Positions 53,352-62,963 of a DNA stretch of 64,000 nt are shown here, piece by piece. The stretch comes from Imperialibacter sp963977595 (GTDB lineage Bacteria > Bacteroidota > Bacteroidia > Cytophagales > Cyclobacteriaceae). The number at the start of each line of letters is the position of its first letter. Position 1 is the first letter of the stretch. The position numbers were made by a program, and so were the translations under genes. The stretch is taken from contig NZ_CP180355.1 of assembly GCF_048007035.1 (NCBI RefSeq), forward strand, positions 1,054,001-1,118,000, in the 5' to 3' direction. The notes below the pieces were generated by a model. That model was not told the origin of the DNA. It worked only from the letters and a program-made list of their open reading frames with translations, and did no database searches.

Positions 53352-54995
53352 ATGAACCTCATCATTCTTTTATCAATATCTGCCATTGTGCTACTTGTAG
53401 CCTATTTTACCTACGGGAAGTTCGTGTTCAAAAAATTAAACATAAGCAACAAAAACACCACGCCGGCACACGCTTTTGAAGATGGGATCGACTATATCCC
53501 AAGCAAAACACCAGTAGTCCTTGGGCACCACTTCGCCTCAATTGCGGGTGCCGGGCCAATAGTAGGGCCGATCATCGCCGTCACTTTTGGCTGGATTCCA
53601 GCAGTGATCTGGATATTGCTCGGAGGCATTTTCTTTGGTGCAGTACACGACCTCACCAGCATGATTGCTTCTATGAGGCACGGCGGAAAGTCTATCGGGG
53701 TGATTATCCAAAAATATATCGGGCAAGGAGGAAAGCGCCTTTTCCTGATTTTCAGCTTCGCCACGCTTATTCTAATCACTGCGGTTTTTGTTGATATCAT
53801 AGCCAAAACCTTTATCAATAACCCGGGAGTAGCCTCTGCGTCTATCCTGTTCATGCTGCTGGCTGTAGTTTTTGGGATTGTCAACAAAGCGACCGCAAAC
53901 GTCAAACATGCCTTTTTGATCAACACCGTTATTGGCGTGCTTGCTATGTACTACTTTGTTTATCTGGGCATGCAAATACCTTTCTTGCTGGATTACAAAC
54001 TGTGGGTAGTGTTACTGTTGGCTTACGCCTTCGTGGCCTCTGTCACACCGGTCTCATTTCTCCTGCAACCGAGAGACTATCTCAACAGCTTTCTTTTATA
54101 CGGCCTCATGATAGCCGCCGTGGTGGGTGTCTTTATTGCGAATCCCGAGATTAAAATGGACAACAACGTCCAAATCAATTCTGAAAACCTCGGCTACCTC
54201 TTCCCAGTGCTGTTTGTCACCGTGGCGTGCGGTGCCATCAGCGGCTTTCACTCGCTGGTGGCCAGCGGCACCACTTCCAAACAAATCAACAAAGAAAACG
54301 ACACCAAGGTGGTGGGATATGGTGGCATGTTGATTGAGTCATTTTTAGCAATCATCTCAGTTGGAACGGTCATCATTATTAGTCGGGGAGAATACGCCAG
54401 TCGATTGGTCATCGAAGGGCCAGTGACCTTGTTTTCCGACGGACTGGGTAACATCATTTCATCCTCGGGAATCTCTGCACAGCTAGCCATTTCATTCGTG
54501 GCATTAACGGTGTCTGCTTTTGCGCTCACCACGCTCGATACCTGTACCCGGCTGGCTCGCTTTACAGTTCAGGAGTACTTCGAAGATGTCAACAACAAAG
54601 TGGGGAAGGCATTTACCAAAAATCGCTACCTGGCCACTTCAGTGGTCGTCGTATGCTCAGTGCTGTTGCTTACCTCAGGCGAGTTCACTACGCTGTGGCC
54701 AATTTTCGGATCGGCCAATCAATTGCTGGCGGCATTGGCGCTTCTGGCGGTCGCCGTGTGGCTCATCAAAAATAAAATCAATCCCAATTTTGTGCTCGTT
54801 CCTATGTTTTTCATGTTTTCGGTCACCCTCAGCTCACTCCTCCTCTTCGCTGTCAAAAACTTCACCGACGGCATTTATGTTTTGTCGATCATTGCTGGCA
54901 TTCTATTCATCCTCTCAATAGTACTGATCTGGCTGGCCACCCGAAGTCTGAAAAAAGAAATGAATGAACAGGGGCAAACTTTAACTAACGCCTAA
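53352..54995 (+). CDS. cstA: CstA-family carbon starvation/pyruvate-peptide transporter
   Basis: This 547-residue membrane protein has about 14 hydrophobic segments. CstA motifs are HHFASIAGAGPIVGPIIAVTFGWIPAVIWILLGGIFFGAVHDL, SGFHSLVASGTTSKQI and FALTTLDTCTRLARF. The length near 550 is the shorter CstA type (the E. coli form is about 700). The family takes up peptides or pyruvate under carbon limitation. The dehydrogenase gene follows after 37 bp, so co-transcription is likely. Confidence 0.92.
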   Translation: MNLIILLSISAIVLLVAYFTYGKFVFKKLNISNKNTTPAHAFEDGIDYIPSKTPVVLGHHFASIAGAGPIVGPIIAVTFGWIPAVIWILLGGIFFGAVHDLTSMIASMRHGGKSIGVIIQKYIGQGGKRLFLIFSFATLILITAVFVDIIAKTFINNPGVASASILFMLLAVVFGIVNKATANVKHAFLINTVIGVLAMYYFVYLGMQIPFLLDYKLWVVLLLAYAFVASVTPVSFLLQPRDYLNSFLLYGLMIAAVVGVFIANPEIKMDNNVQINSENLGYLFPVLFVTVACGAISGFHSLVASGTTSKQINKENDTKVVGYGGMLIESFLAIISVGTVIIISRGEYASRLVIEGPVTLFSDGLGNIISSSGISAQLAISFVALTVSAFALTTLDTCTRLARFTVQEYFEDVNNKVGKAFTKNRYLATSVVVVCSVLLLTSGEFTTLWPIFGSANQLLAALALLAVAVWLIKNKINPNFVLVPMFFMFSVTLSSLLLFAVKNFTDGIYVLSIIAGILFILSIVLIWLATRSLKKEMNEQGQTLTNA

Positions 54996-55032
54996 GAAAG
55001 CACTATACGCCAATTAAAAAGAAAAAAGAGAG

Positions 55033-56100
55033 ATGAAAACTCACAAAGTAGCCGTGATAGCGGGAGATGGAATAGGGCCTGAGGTTTTGGCTGAAGGGAT
55101 CAAAGTGTTGAAGAAAGTTGAAGCACTTGATGGTAAAATGAAGTTCGACTTTACGCATTTCCCCTCGGGTTGTGAGTACTATGCCAACCATGGAAAAATG
55201 ATGGTCGATGATGGCATGGAGCAGCTTAGGAATTTTGAAGCGATCTATTTGGGTGCTGTTGGGTTCCCGGGAGTGCCAGACCATGTTTCCCTTAGGGAAC
55301 TACTATTGAAAATCAGAAAGGGGTTCGATCAGTACGTCAACATTCGGCCCGTCCAACTCTTGGAAGGTGCCCCATGCCCTTTGAAAGATGTGAAAAGAGA
55401 AGATGTCGACATGGTCGTGATCCGAGAAAACAGCGAAGGTGAGTATGCCGGAGCAGGCGACTGGCTGTTCAAAGGAAAGCCCGAAGAGGTAGTGCTTCAA
55501 ACTGGCGTCTTTTCCAGAAAGGGGACAGAAAGAATCATCAGGTACGCCTACGAGCTGGCCAGAAAAGATAAAAAGACCTTAACCAGCATAAGCAAGGCCA
55601 ACGCCCTTAACTATTCCATGGTCTTCTGGGACCAGGTATTTGAAGAAGTGGGCAAGGATTATCCGGAAGTAAAAACCGCCTCCTACCTGGTAGACGCCGC
55701 TGCTATGTTCTTTGTGAAGCAGCCGCAACGGTTCCAGATAGTGGTAACCTCCAATCTCTTTGGAGACATTATCACCGACCTGGGAGCGGCCATTGCCGGC
55801 GGTATGGGGCTTGCTGCGGGTGCAAATGTTAACCCAGAAAGGCTATACCCTTCGATGTTTGAACCTATTCATGGATCGGCACCCGACATTGCAGGCAAAG
55901 GAATAGCTAACCCCTTCGCCGCTATTTGGTCCGCCAGCCAAATGCTAGACTTTTTTGGGTATAATGATTGGGGAGGGGCTGTGTTGAAATCCATCGAAAA
56001 AGTGATGATGGAAAAGAAAACACTAACGCCAGATTTGGGAGGCACCTCTACTACATCAGAAGTGGGTGATGCCGTGATAGCGGCACTTGCGGAAATTTGA
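55033..56100 (+). CDS. Tartrate/D-malate-type dehydrogenase (isocitrate/isopropylmalate family)
   Basis: This 355-residue beta-decarboxylating dehydrogenase has IAGDGIGPEVLAEG, the NENSEGEYAGAG-like phosphate loop (IRENSEGEYAGAG), SKANALNYSMVFWDQVF with the active-site Lys, VDAAAMFFVKQPQRF and FEPIHGSAPDIAGKG. The ENSEGEY and FEPIHGSAP forms point to the tartrate/D-malate branch rather than leuB. The substrate could be tartrate, D-malate or a related 2-hydroxy acid. It follows cstA on the same strand. Confidence 0.88.
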   Translation: MKTHKVAVIAGDGIGPEVLAEGIKVLKKVEALDGKMKFDFTHFPSGCEYYANHGKMMVDDGMEQLRNFEAIYLGAVGFPGVPDHVSLRELLLKIRKGFDQYVNIRPVQLLEGAPCPLKDVKREDVDMVVIRENSEGEYAGAGDWLFKGKPEEVVLQTGVFSRKGTERIIRYAYELARKDKKTLTSISKANALNYSMVFWDQVFEEVGKDYPEVKTASYLVDAAAMFFVKQPQRFQIVVTSNLFGDIITDLGAAIAGGMGLAAGANVNPERLYPSMFEPIHGSAPDIAGKGIANPFAAIWSASQMLDFFGYNDWGGAVLKSIEKVMMEKKTLTPDLGGTSTTSEVGDAVIAALAEI

Positions 56101-56395
56101 AAGCTCCAAAACTAATGATTAAGCCAATCCGCTGACCCGCAGAGTTTCATTTCTTGCTCCTATTTCTCATATCATTGGATCGCTAAAAAAATTAACGGAG
56201 CTTCTACGTCTGTCCCCTCCAATCACTCACTTTAGCCTTCAAAAAGTAGTATTAGATATTTTCCCTTTCTGCTTTCAAATGATTTTAGCATGTTTAACCT
56301 GTCGTTAGTTTCAAATGCTCATTTTTTGAGCCCATCTGGTTGGAGCTTCCGAAGCGCTTTATTATTGCACTAATCACTTTTAAAAAGCCATAGCT
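56101..56395. other. Intergenic region before the lipocalin-like lipoprotein
   Basis: Just under 300 bp. It is AT-rich near the 3' end and holds a TATTATTG box at about 56360. I find no RNA gene or strong repeat. Confidence 0.4.
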
Positions 56396-56893
56396 ATGAA
56401 AAATTTAACAAAAAAACTGTTTTTGCCACTCATCGTTTTATCACTTCTCGCCGGCTGCGGAGGTAAAGACGACGAAGGCGTATCGTCTTCCCTAATTGGC
56501 ACATGGAAATACAGCTCAGTTGACGTGATAGAACTGTCAATCAATGGACAAGACGTGGTTGCGTACCTTATAGCGGAATTCGAGTTGAGCGAAGCAGAGG
56601 CACAGGAAATTGCCGACGGGTTTTCTTTTGCCGCTGAGGAAGATTCCGATATAACCAATGTTACCATTGAATTTAAAGCAGACAATACTTATGTCAGCAG
56701 TCAGCCAGGCGAAGATTCGGAAACAGGCACCTGGTCATTGAGCAGTGATGGCAAAATGCTGACGGTTGACGACCAGACTTTTGAAGTTCAAACGTTAACA
56801 TCAAGCAAGCTTGTGGCCCGCATCAGCCAGCAGGAATCAACTGAGGTTGGAACTATGAAAATAGTGATTGAATTTAGTTTCACTAAGTCCTGA
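56396..56893 (+). CDS. Lipocalin-like lipoprotein
   Basis: This 165-residue protein has a lipobox (LLAGC, Cys20) and then the lipocalin-like opening SLIGTWKYSSVDV. Beta strands follow (VTIEFKADNTYVSSQPGEDSETGTWSLSSDGKMLTVDDQTFEV). This is the pattern of small Bacteroidota lipocalins; the ligand is unknown. It is alone, and the strong hairpin at 56902 lies just after its stop. Confidence 0.82.
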   Translation: MKNLTKKLFLPLIVLSLLAGCGGKDDEGVSSSLIGTWKYSSVDVIELSINGQDVVAYLIAEFELSEAEAQEIADGFSFAAEEDSDITNVTIEFKADNTYVSSQPGEDSETGTWSLSSDGKMLTVDDQTFEVQTLTSSKLVARISQQESTEVGTMKIVIEFSFTKS

Positions 56894-56894
56894 A

Positions 56895-56934
56895 AAAATA
56901 GTTAGGGCCATCGAAGGATCTTCGATGGCCCTAA
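56895..56934. terminator. Terminator between the lipoprotein gene and lysS
   Basis: TTAGGGCCATCGAAG (56902-56916) and its exact complement (56920-56934) form a 15-bp stem with a 3-nt loop. On the minus strand CTATTTTTTC follows, so it terminates lysS; on the plus strand it can stop the lipoprotein gene less strongly. Confidence 0.8.
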
Positions 56935-56960
56935 TAACAGTAGACACAGTCACTTCAAGG

Positions 56961-58703
56961 CTATTTCGAGGCAGCCTCTATCCAGCCCTTCACCTCGTCG
57001 ATGGTTGGATTAGTAACGTCGTTCAGCTTCAGTTTCTTGCGCATGCCGCAAACGTCGTTGAAAAGCTTGCTGTCTTTACTATCAGCAATGGCCTCTTTGG
57101 TAGACATATTGAGTTTTTGAAGTATCGGCACCAGCTCTGTCCTCACTCCCAGCTTCTCGTAATCCTTCTCCATTAGCTCGGCTACTTTCTTTTCTGGCCT
57201 CATTTGAGGGAAGAAAAGCACTTCCTGAATGGATGGCGAGTTAGTCATGATCATGCTCAGCCTGTCGATTCCAACACCGAGCCCAGCGGTTGGAGGCATA
57301 CCATACTCCAACGCCCGAAGGAAGTCTTCGTCCAGCATCATGGCCTCATCGTCACCTCTTTTGCCCAGCTCAAGCTGCTCTTCAAAGCGCTTACGTTGAT
57401 CAATCGGATCATTCAGCTCTGAGAAGGCATTGCAGATCTCTTTGCCATTGCAGATCGCTTCGAAACGTTCCACAAGCCCCTCTTTGCTGCGGTGCTTCTT
57501 CGCCAACGGCGACATCTCCACAGGATAATCCGTGATGAATGTTGGCTGGATCAGCTTGTGTTCGCAATGTTCACCGAAGATCTCGTCAATCAGCTTGCCT
57601 TTACCCATCGAGTCATCAATAGGCACTTCCAATTTCTTTGCTGTAGCCCTTAGTTCCTCCTCATCCATGCTACTAATGTCAATACCAGTAAAATGCTCTA
57701 TCGCCTCAAACATGGTGAAGCGCTTCCACGGACGCTGGAAGTCGATTACGTTCTCCCCTACCTGCACCTGGGTGGTTCCATGGAGGTCAAGAGCGATTTT
57801 TTCAATCATCTCCTCCACAGTATCCATCATCCAGTTATAATCTTTGTAAGCTACATACAGCTCCACCTGGGTAAACTCAGGGTTGTGAAAACGAGACATG
57901 CCCTCATTCCTGAAATCCTTTGAAAACTCATACACACCATCAAATCCACCAACGATCAGCCTTTTCAGGTACAACTCATTGGCGATGCGCAAATAAAGCG
58001 TCATGTCCAGCGTGTTGTGGTGGGTTTTGAACGGACGAGCCGCAGCGCCGCCGTACAACGGCTGAAGGATGGGTGTTTCCACCTCCAGATAGCTTTTATT
58101 GTTCAGGTACTCCCTGATCGAGTTGACCAGCTTGGTGCGCTTGATGAAGGTATCCTTTACGTGTGGGTTTACTACCAGGTCGACATAGCGCTGGCGATAG
58201 CGCTGCTCCGGATCAGTGAAGGCGTCGTGGAGCACTTTGTTTCCATGTTCGTCCTCTGTTTCCTTCACAATCGGTAAAGGCTTCAGTGCTTTCGTCAGCA
58301 GCTTGAACTCAGTCACATGTACGGATATTTCACCGGTTTGCGTGGTAAACACAAAACCTTTAATGCCTACGATATCACCAATACCTATTTTCTTTTTGAA
58401 AACGTCGTTGTAAAGCGTCTTGTCTTCCCCGGGGCAAATATCATCTCTTCGGATATAAATCTGAATCCTGCCAGATGCATCCTGGAGTTCCGCAAATGAG
58501 GCCGAGCCCATAATACGGCGGCTCATGATGCGACCTGCCATCGATATGTTTTTGTAATCGGTCTTGCGCTTTTCGTAGAATTCATGGATTTCCTCTGCGG
58601 CCACGCTGACCTCGAAGGTTTCGGAAGGGTAGGGATTAATACCGGCGGCTATGAGCTCTTCTCTCTCTTTCCGGCGCAAAATTTCCTGCTCGCTTAAATG
58701 CAT
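56961..58703 (-). CDS. lysS: Lysyl-tRNA synthetase (class II) with C-terminal extension
   Basis: This 580-residue protein has the OB-fold anticodon domain (about 55-155). The class II core follows: motif 1 region LNNKSYLEVETPILQPLYGGAAARPF, motif 2 FRNEGMSRFHNPEFTQVELY, and motif 3 GLGVGIDRLSMI. Compared with the usual 500 residues it carries about 75 extra at the C-terminus (KLNMSTKEAIADSKDSKLFNDV), a known Bacteroidota trait. A TAACTTTG -7 box lies at 58760-58767 on the minus strand. Confidence 0.96.
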   Translation of the reverse strand: MHLSEQEILRRKEREELIAAGINPYPSETFEVSVAAEEIHEFYEKRKTDYKNISMAGRIMSRRIMGSASFAELQDASGRIQIYIRRDDICPGEDKTLYNDVFKKKIGIGDIVGIKGFVFTTQTGEISVHVTEFKLLTKALKPLPIVKETEDEHGNKVLHDAFTDPEQRYRQRYVDLVVNPHVKDTFIKRTKLVNSIREYLNNKSYLEVETPILQPLYGGAAARPFKTHHNTLDMTLYLRIANELYLKRLIVGGFDGVYEFSKDFRNEGMSRFHNPEFTQVELYVAYKDYNWMMDTVEEMIEKIALDLHGTTQVQVGENVIDFQRPWKRFTMFEAIEHFTGIDISSMDEEELRATAKKLEVPIDDSMGKGKLIDEIFGEHCEHKLIQPTFITDYPVEMSPLAKKHRSKEGLVERFEAICNGKEICNAFSELNDPIDQRKRFEEQLELGKRGDDEAMMLDEDFLRALEYGMPPTAGLGVGIDRLSMIMTNSPSIQEVLFFPQMRPEKKVAELMEKDYEKLGVRTELVPILQKLNMSTKEAIADSKDSKLFNDVCGMRKKLKLNDVTNPTIDEVKGWIEAASK

Positions 58704-58759
58704 CGACGTTCGTAAGGTTTAATCAGTATCAGCCAGTTAGCTGATTTTCAAATGAGGGG

Positions 58760-58767
58760 CAAAGTTA
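58760..58767 (-). promoter_or_regulatory. -7 box of lysS promoter
   Basis: Minus-strand TAACTTTG matches TAnnTTTG, 57 bp before the lysS ATG. I see no good -33 TTTG at the usual spacing. Confidence 0.45.
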
Positions 58768-58942
58768 ACTGAAAGTCGAAAAAAATACTGGATTGGCTCA
58801 GTAATAGTTAGTAGACGCCGTCTTTTAATTCTTCGATGTCAAAAAAGGGTTAAGAATTATTATCCTTTACCTCAACCTCAGTTTTCTTACCGTCATCCAC
58901 CTCAATGGATGTTAGATTACTTCCTGAAAATAAATAATCAGG

Positions 58943-60586
58943 ATGTTCAAATTCATTAGTGGAAGTATGCTGTGCTTGTTCTTTGTGCAAGCCGCCGCTC
59001 AGCCAGAAAAACTGACGAAGATTTTAAAAGAAGACAATGTTTCGGAGTTTGTCCGCCACTACAGCGAACCAACTGCTGACACAACCCTCCTTCACAAAAG
59101 TGTGAGAGCCGCTGCGTACAAAATCTCCGAGTTCCTTATTCAGAAGGAACCTGACATCAACAGCTTTGATGAAAATGGCCAAACACCGCTTCACATTGCT
59201 ATTGAGGTTGAAAACGCAAAACTGGTTAACCTCCTGATCAACGGTGGCGCTAACCCCAATCTGAAAACAAAAGGCGGCCTTGAGGGCACCCCACTCATGT
59301 TTGCCTCCTCTATCAAAGATCCAGCCATCAGCAAACTGCTGCTCGCAGCCGGTGCCGAAGTAAACATTGTCGACATCAACGGAGACCCTGCACTCAACTG
59401 GGCAGCCTACTATGGCCACACTGATCAAATGAGACTCCTGATCAAGGCCGGAGCCGATTTGCCGCTAAGGAGCAAACATGGCAACGTGGTGGACGTGGTG
59501 CTGAGGCTATGGCAGGCCGACTCAGTGGCTGAGCTACTCAGGCAAACCTCCCTGGCCACAAAAATCCCCAACCATGCGGCAAAGCTTGTGAATGCTGCCA
59601 ACACCAATGACCTGGAAGTGGCCTGGAAAATCTTAAAAAGCGGTGGCGATGCCAATGCGATGGACGGCCTCGGCATTCCTGCGCTCCAGCTCGCCGCACA
59701 AAAGGGCTATTTGGAAATGACGCAGCTACTATTGGACAATGGAGCCGACCCAAATAAGCTAAATCGTGTAGGACAGCCTCCTCTCGCTCTGGCCGCACGG
59801 TTTGGGCACAAAGACGTGGCGAAGCTGCTGCTCGACAACGGAGCGAATCCAAATGCAACAGACCAGCACTACAGGCTCACCTCCATTATAGGTGCAGCAG
59901 TAAATGGCGATGCATCATTAGGCCAAATGCTTATTGACGCCGGAGCCAATATCGATCACACCGACTCGGTTAACCATTGTGCAGCACTGCACTGGTCGCT
60001 GTTCTATAGCCACAACGAGTTTGCTACTATGATGATCAACTCCGGAGCAGACTATGAAATGCGGGTTCTGGATGACAAGTATACAGCCTATACGCTGGCT
60101 CAAGCCTACAGCAATGAAGAAATCATGGGCCTGATCCAGACGAAAAGAAATCAACTCAATCCACTGCTGGGATCCTGGAAGTTCAAAGAGATTCACTACA
60201 TCTACAAAGACACTACGTATTCCGTGCCCGAAGCCTACCCAGGCACCTTTGTGGTAGCCCCGAACCGCTATGCCATTATGTACAATCCCTCCGACGAGCC
60301 AAGGAAACCATTCCAGTCGCTGGCCAAGCCGACCGACGCCGAAATAAAGGCGGCCTTTCAAAGCATTGTTTTCAATTCGGGCAGCTACGAACTATCGTCG
60401 GCAATGATGGTCACAACTTCCGACATTGCCAGAGTGCCCGGGTTTGAAGGCGGAAAGCAGTACTATGAGTATAAATTCGAGGATGATGCTCTGCACCTGA
60501 AAATGGTTGACGAGACCTATCCCGATGGCACCAAACCGGCCTGGTACCAAAAGCTTGAAGTTCTTTTTATATTGACGAAAGAATGA
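58943..60586 (+). CDS. Exported ankyrin-repeat protein with C-terminal lipocalin-like domain
   Basis: This 547-residue protein has a signal peptide (cleavage near AAAQ, residue 19). About nine ankyrin repeats follow (about 40-400), for example GQTPLHIAIEVENAKLVNLLINGGANPN, GLPALQLAAQKGYLEMTQLLLDNGADPN-like and VGQPPLALAARFGHKDVAKLLLDNGANPN. The last about 140 residues (LLGSWKFKEIHYIYKDTTYSVP ... YAIMYNPSDEPRKP) resemble the lipocalin-like domain of Bacteroidota. The fusion suggests a periplasmic scaffold that also binds a ligand (inference). It lies 6 bp before the AraC-type gene. Confidence 0.88.
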   Translation: MFKFISGSMLCLFFVQAAAQPEKLTKILKEDNVSEFVRHYSEPTADTTLLHKSVRAAAYKISEFLIQKEPDINSFDENGQTPLHIAIEVENAKLVNLLINGGANPNLKTKGGLEGTPLMFASSIKDPAISKLLLAAGAEVNIVDINGDPALNWAAYYGHTDQMRLLIKAGADLPLRSKHGNVVDVVLRLWQADSVAELLRQTSLATKIPNHAAKLVNAANTNDLEVAWKILKSGGDANAMDGLGIPALQLAAQKGYLEMTQLLLDNGADPNKLNRVGQPPLALAARFGHKDVAKLLLDNGANPNATDQHYRLTSIIGAAVNGDASLGQMLIDAGANIDHTDSVNHCAALHWSLFYSHNEFATMMINSGADYEMRVLDDKYTAYTLAQAYSNEEIMGLIQTKRNQLNPLLGSWKFKEIHYIYKDTTYSVPEAYPGTFVVAPNRYAIMYNPSDEPRKPFQSLAKPTDAEIKAAFQSIVFNSGSYELSSAMMVTTSDIARVPGFEGGKQYYEYKFEDDALHLKMVDETYPDGTKPAWYQKLEVLFILTKE

Positions 60587-60592
60587 TGCAGT

Positions 60593-61645
60593 ATGACGGC
60601 CTTAAGGTTTCTTCTCCTGGGATATGCATTCCTGACCATTTTCATTTCTGGTGGGCTCTTTTTTAAGAAGTCTGGGCAGGCCTATTTTACCCTTTCGATG
60701 TTCACTCTTCTCTTTGGAATCGAGATGCTTGATTTCCTCTATTCCACAAGTGTGCTGGCCCGAATGCATCCGCAATTTTTTGGCATCTATTACTTTACCG
60801 CCGGCTTCATTTATGGTCCGGTGCTTTTTTTGCATTTCAATGTGCTTTTGAAAGAAAGGTATTTCAAGGCCATTGACCTGTTGAACTTTGTTCCTGCTGT
60901 TATCGCATTTCTTAGTATTAGCGACATCCTATTGATGCCTGGGCATAGCCGAATGGACTACATAGGGGCTCATTTTTTCGATCGCATCATGCCTTTCAAC
61001 TACGCCAGGGCAACGCATATCCTGCTGTATGGAATAGTCTTCGTTTTCCTGATCTACAAAAACTACAGTAGCCTTGATTCCAAAAAAAGGCTATATACCC
61101 TGTCCACTTGCTCCATCTACTTCATTACTGCTGTGCTCATGTCGTGGCTCACAGAATATGCCGACGACTGGCGGCAGTTTATTGTCTATTACATCTCCGC
61201 TTCCAGCATTGTTTTCATTATTGGCTATGTGCTGTACACCGAACCCGACTTCCTTAGCCGGATTGCTGGCAAATACCTAAGCTCCAATCTCTCCCAAAAA
61301 GACATGGGTGTCATCAAAGAAAAAATCATTTCCTCCTTCGAGAGAGACAAAGCTTATCTGGAAAGCAACCTGACCCTGGCCAGGCTTGGCGAGCTGATTG
61401 AAGAGAAACCGCATAGAATATCGCAGACATTATCAGAACTGGTCAGGGAGAGTTTCAACGACTTCACCAATCGGTTCAGGGTGGAGCATGCCAAAGAAAT
61501 GTTGGTAAAAGATGAGTTCCGACACTACAAAATAGAGGCCATTGCACTTGAGTCAGGCTTCAACAACAAGGTCACTTTTTCGAAAGCCTTTACGAAGTTT
61601 ACGGCGCAAAAACCTTCTGTCTACCGAAATAAAATGTCCAGATAG
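60593..61645 (+). CDS. Membrane-bound AraC-family regulator (7TM plus HTH)
   Basis: This 350-residue protein has about seven N-terminal membrane segments (about 5-215). An AraC HTH domain follows (about 250-345), with NDFTNRFRVEHAKEM and IEAIALESGFNNKVTFSKAFTKFTAQKPSVYRNKM. This form, with the DNA-binding part tethered to the membrane, is common in Bacteroidota. The ankyrin-lipocalin gene lies 6 bp upstream, so it may be both partner and target. The sensed signal is not known. Confidence 0.9.
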   Translation: MTALRFLLLGYAFLTIFISGGLFFKKSGQAYFTLSMFTLLFGIEMLDFLYSTSVLARMHPQFFGIYYFTAGFIYGPVLFLHFNVLLKERYFKAIDLLNFVPAVIAFLSISDILLMPGHSRMDYIGAHFFDRIMPFNYARATHILLYGIVFVFLIYKNYSSLDSKKRLYTLSTCSIYFITAVLMSWLTEYADDWRQFIVYYISASSIVFIIGYVLYTEPDFLSRIAGKYLSSNLSQKDMGVIKEKIISSFERDKAYLESNLTLARLGELIEEKPHRISQTLSELVRESFNDFTNRFRVEHAKEMLVKDEFRHYKIEAIALESGFNNKVTFSKAFTKFTAQKPSVYRNKMSR

Positions 61646-61691
61646 GCGCCTCGCTTTTTGAGCGGCGTGCATGAAGGAAACGACTGACTTA

Positions 61692-62879
61692 CTACGCAGC
61701 AGACAGTTTCCTCCGTTCGATCTCCTTCTTAATAAAGCTAAACTCTCTCCCTGTTTGTCCTGCTACTGACGTATTCTCCTCAGCCCGCCTGATCAGATAG
61801 GGCATCACCTTTTCCAGCGGGCCGTAAGGCACGTACTTTGCCACATTGTAGCCCTCCTTCGACAGCTTAAACGAAATATTGTCGCTCATGCCATAGAGCT
61901 GTGCAAAAAACACCCCCGGATCATCCTTGGCTATGCCATACTGTTGCATCAGTGAAGTGAGCAACGCATTCGACTGCTCATTGTGGCTTCCCGAACAAAA
62001 TGCAATCCGCTTGTGGTTAGCTGCGCAGAAGTCAAGCGCCCTGTTGTAGTCAATATCCGTGGCTTGCTTCGTCGGTTGAATGGGATCCTTGTAGCCCAGC
62101 TCCTCCGCCCGCTCACGCTCGTTCTCCATGTAAGCACCACGCACCAGCTTCACACCCAGGTAAAACCCTTCTGTTTTCCCTTTTTCGTGCAAACCAACCA
62201 GCTTGTCGAAAGCATCCCATCTGTAAAATTGCAGCGTAGTGTAAACAATCGCCCGCTCTTTGTTGTACTTCCGCATCATTTCCAGCGCCAACCCGTCTAT
62301 CACCCCCTGGTAAGCATAATCTTCTGCGTCAATAAATATCCTGACATTTAGTTCGTGGGCTTTGCTACAGAGCTCTTCAACCCGACGGTGAATATTGTCA
62401 AATGCCTTCTGCTCTTTGCCATTCAGTTGTTTGCCATCCTGCGATTTCGTCATCAGCTCCTCAGAGCCCAGCGCTGACACTTTCATGACCGCAAAAGGTA
62501 TGTGAGCAGTGGTGGCTGAGTTCATCACCGTCTGTAGTATTTCTTCCTTGTTCGCCTCAAATCCGGCCTCCGTTTTCTCCCCTTCTGCCGAGTAATCGAG
62601 GATGGTACCAATACCTGAAGCACCGAGCTCAGAAATCGTTTGTTTGCACTCTTGTATCGTCTCACCACCACAGAAATGCCCGAAAACAGTACTTTTTATG
62701 AGTTTTTTGATGGGCAATTTCATTTTTAGTGCTAATATTACGCCCTGTGTTCCAAAGCGCACCAAAAAGTTACTGTTCATAGCGGCGAATAGCCAATACA
62801 TCTTCTTCAATTCCCGGTCCGACTTAGAAGCAAAAGCTACTTCGGTATCTTCGAAGGTAAAGGGATGGGTAACGGGCAT
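61692..62879 (-). CDS. putA: Proline dehydrogenase
   Basis: This 395-residue monofunctional proline dehydrogenase is a FAD-dependent TIM barrel. Landmarks are FIDAEDYAYQGVIDGLALEMM, GFYLGVKLVRGAYMENERERAEELGY, CSGSHNEQS and a YVPYGPLEKVMPYLIRRAEEN tail with the substrate-binding Arg pair. It oxidises L-proline to pyrroline-5-carboxylate and passes electrons to quinone. The P5C dehydrogenase is not in the window. It is divergent from the DAHP synthase gene (84 bp). Confidence 0.95.
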   Translation of the reverse strand: MPVTHPFTFEDTEVAFASKSDRELKKMYWLFAAMNSNFLVRFGTQGVILALKMKLPIKKLIKSTVFGHFCGGETIQECKQTISELGASGIGTILDYSAEGEKTEAGFEANKEEILQTVMNSATTAHIPFAVMKVSALGSEELMTKSQDGKQLNGKEQKAFDNIHRRVEELCSKAHELNVRIFIDAEDYAYQGVIDGLALEMMRKYNKERAIVYTTLQFYRWDAFDKLVGLHEKGKTEGFYLGVKLVRGAYMENERERAEELGYKDPIQPTKQATDIDYNRALDFCAANHKRIAFCSGSHNEQSNALLTSLMQQYGIAKDDPGVFFAQLYGMSDNISFKLSKEGYNVAKYVPYGPLEKVMPYLIRRAEENTSVAGQTGREFSFIKKEIERRKLSAA

Positions 62880-62963
62880 GGTTAATGTGTTTAATTGGAG
62901 TGCAATAATAAGTAAAAGACTAGTTTGATCGTTTTTAGTTTATAAAAAATAAGTGAGGTGGGT

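Noticed and set aside
61646..61691. Weak hairpin between the AraC-type gene and proline dehydrogenase
   Set aside because: Stem broken by a two-base bulge and no clear U-run; not enough to call a terminator.
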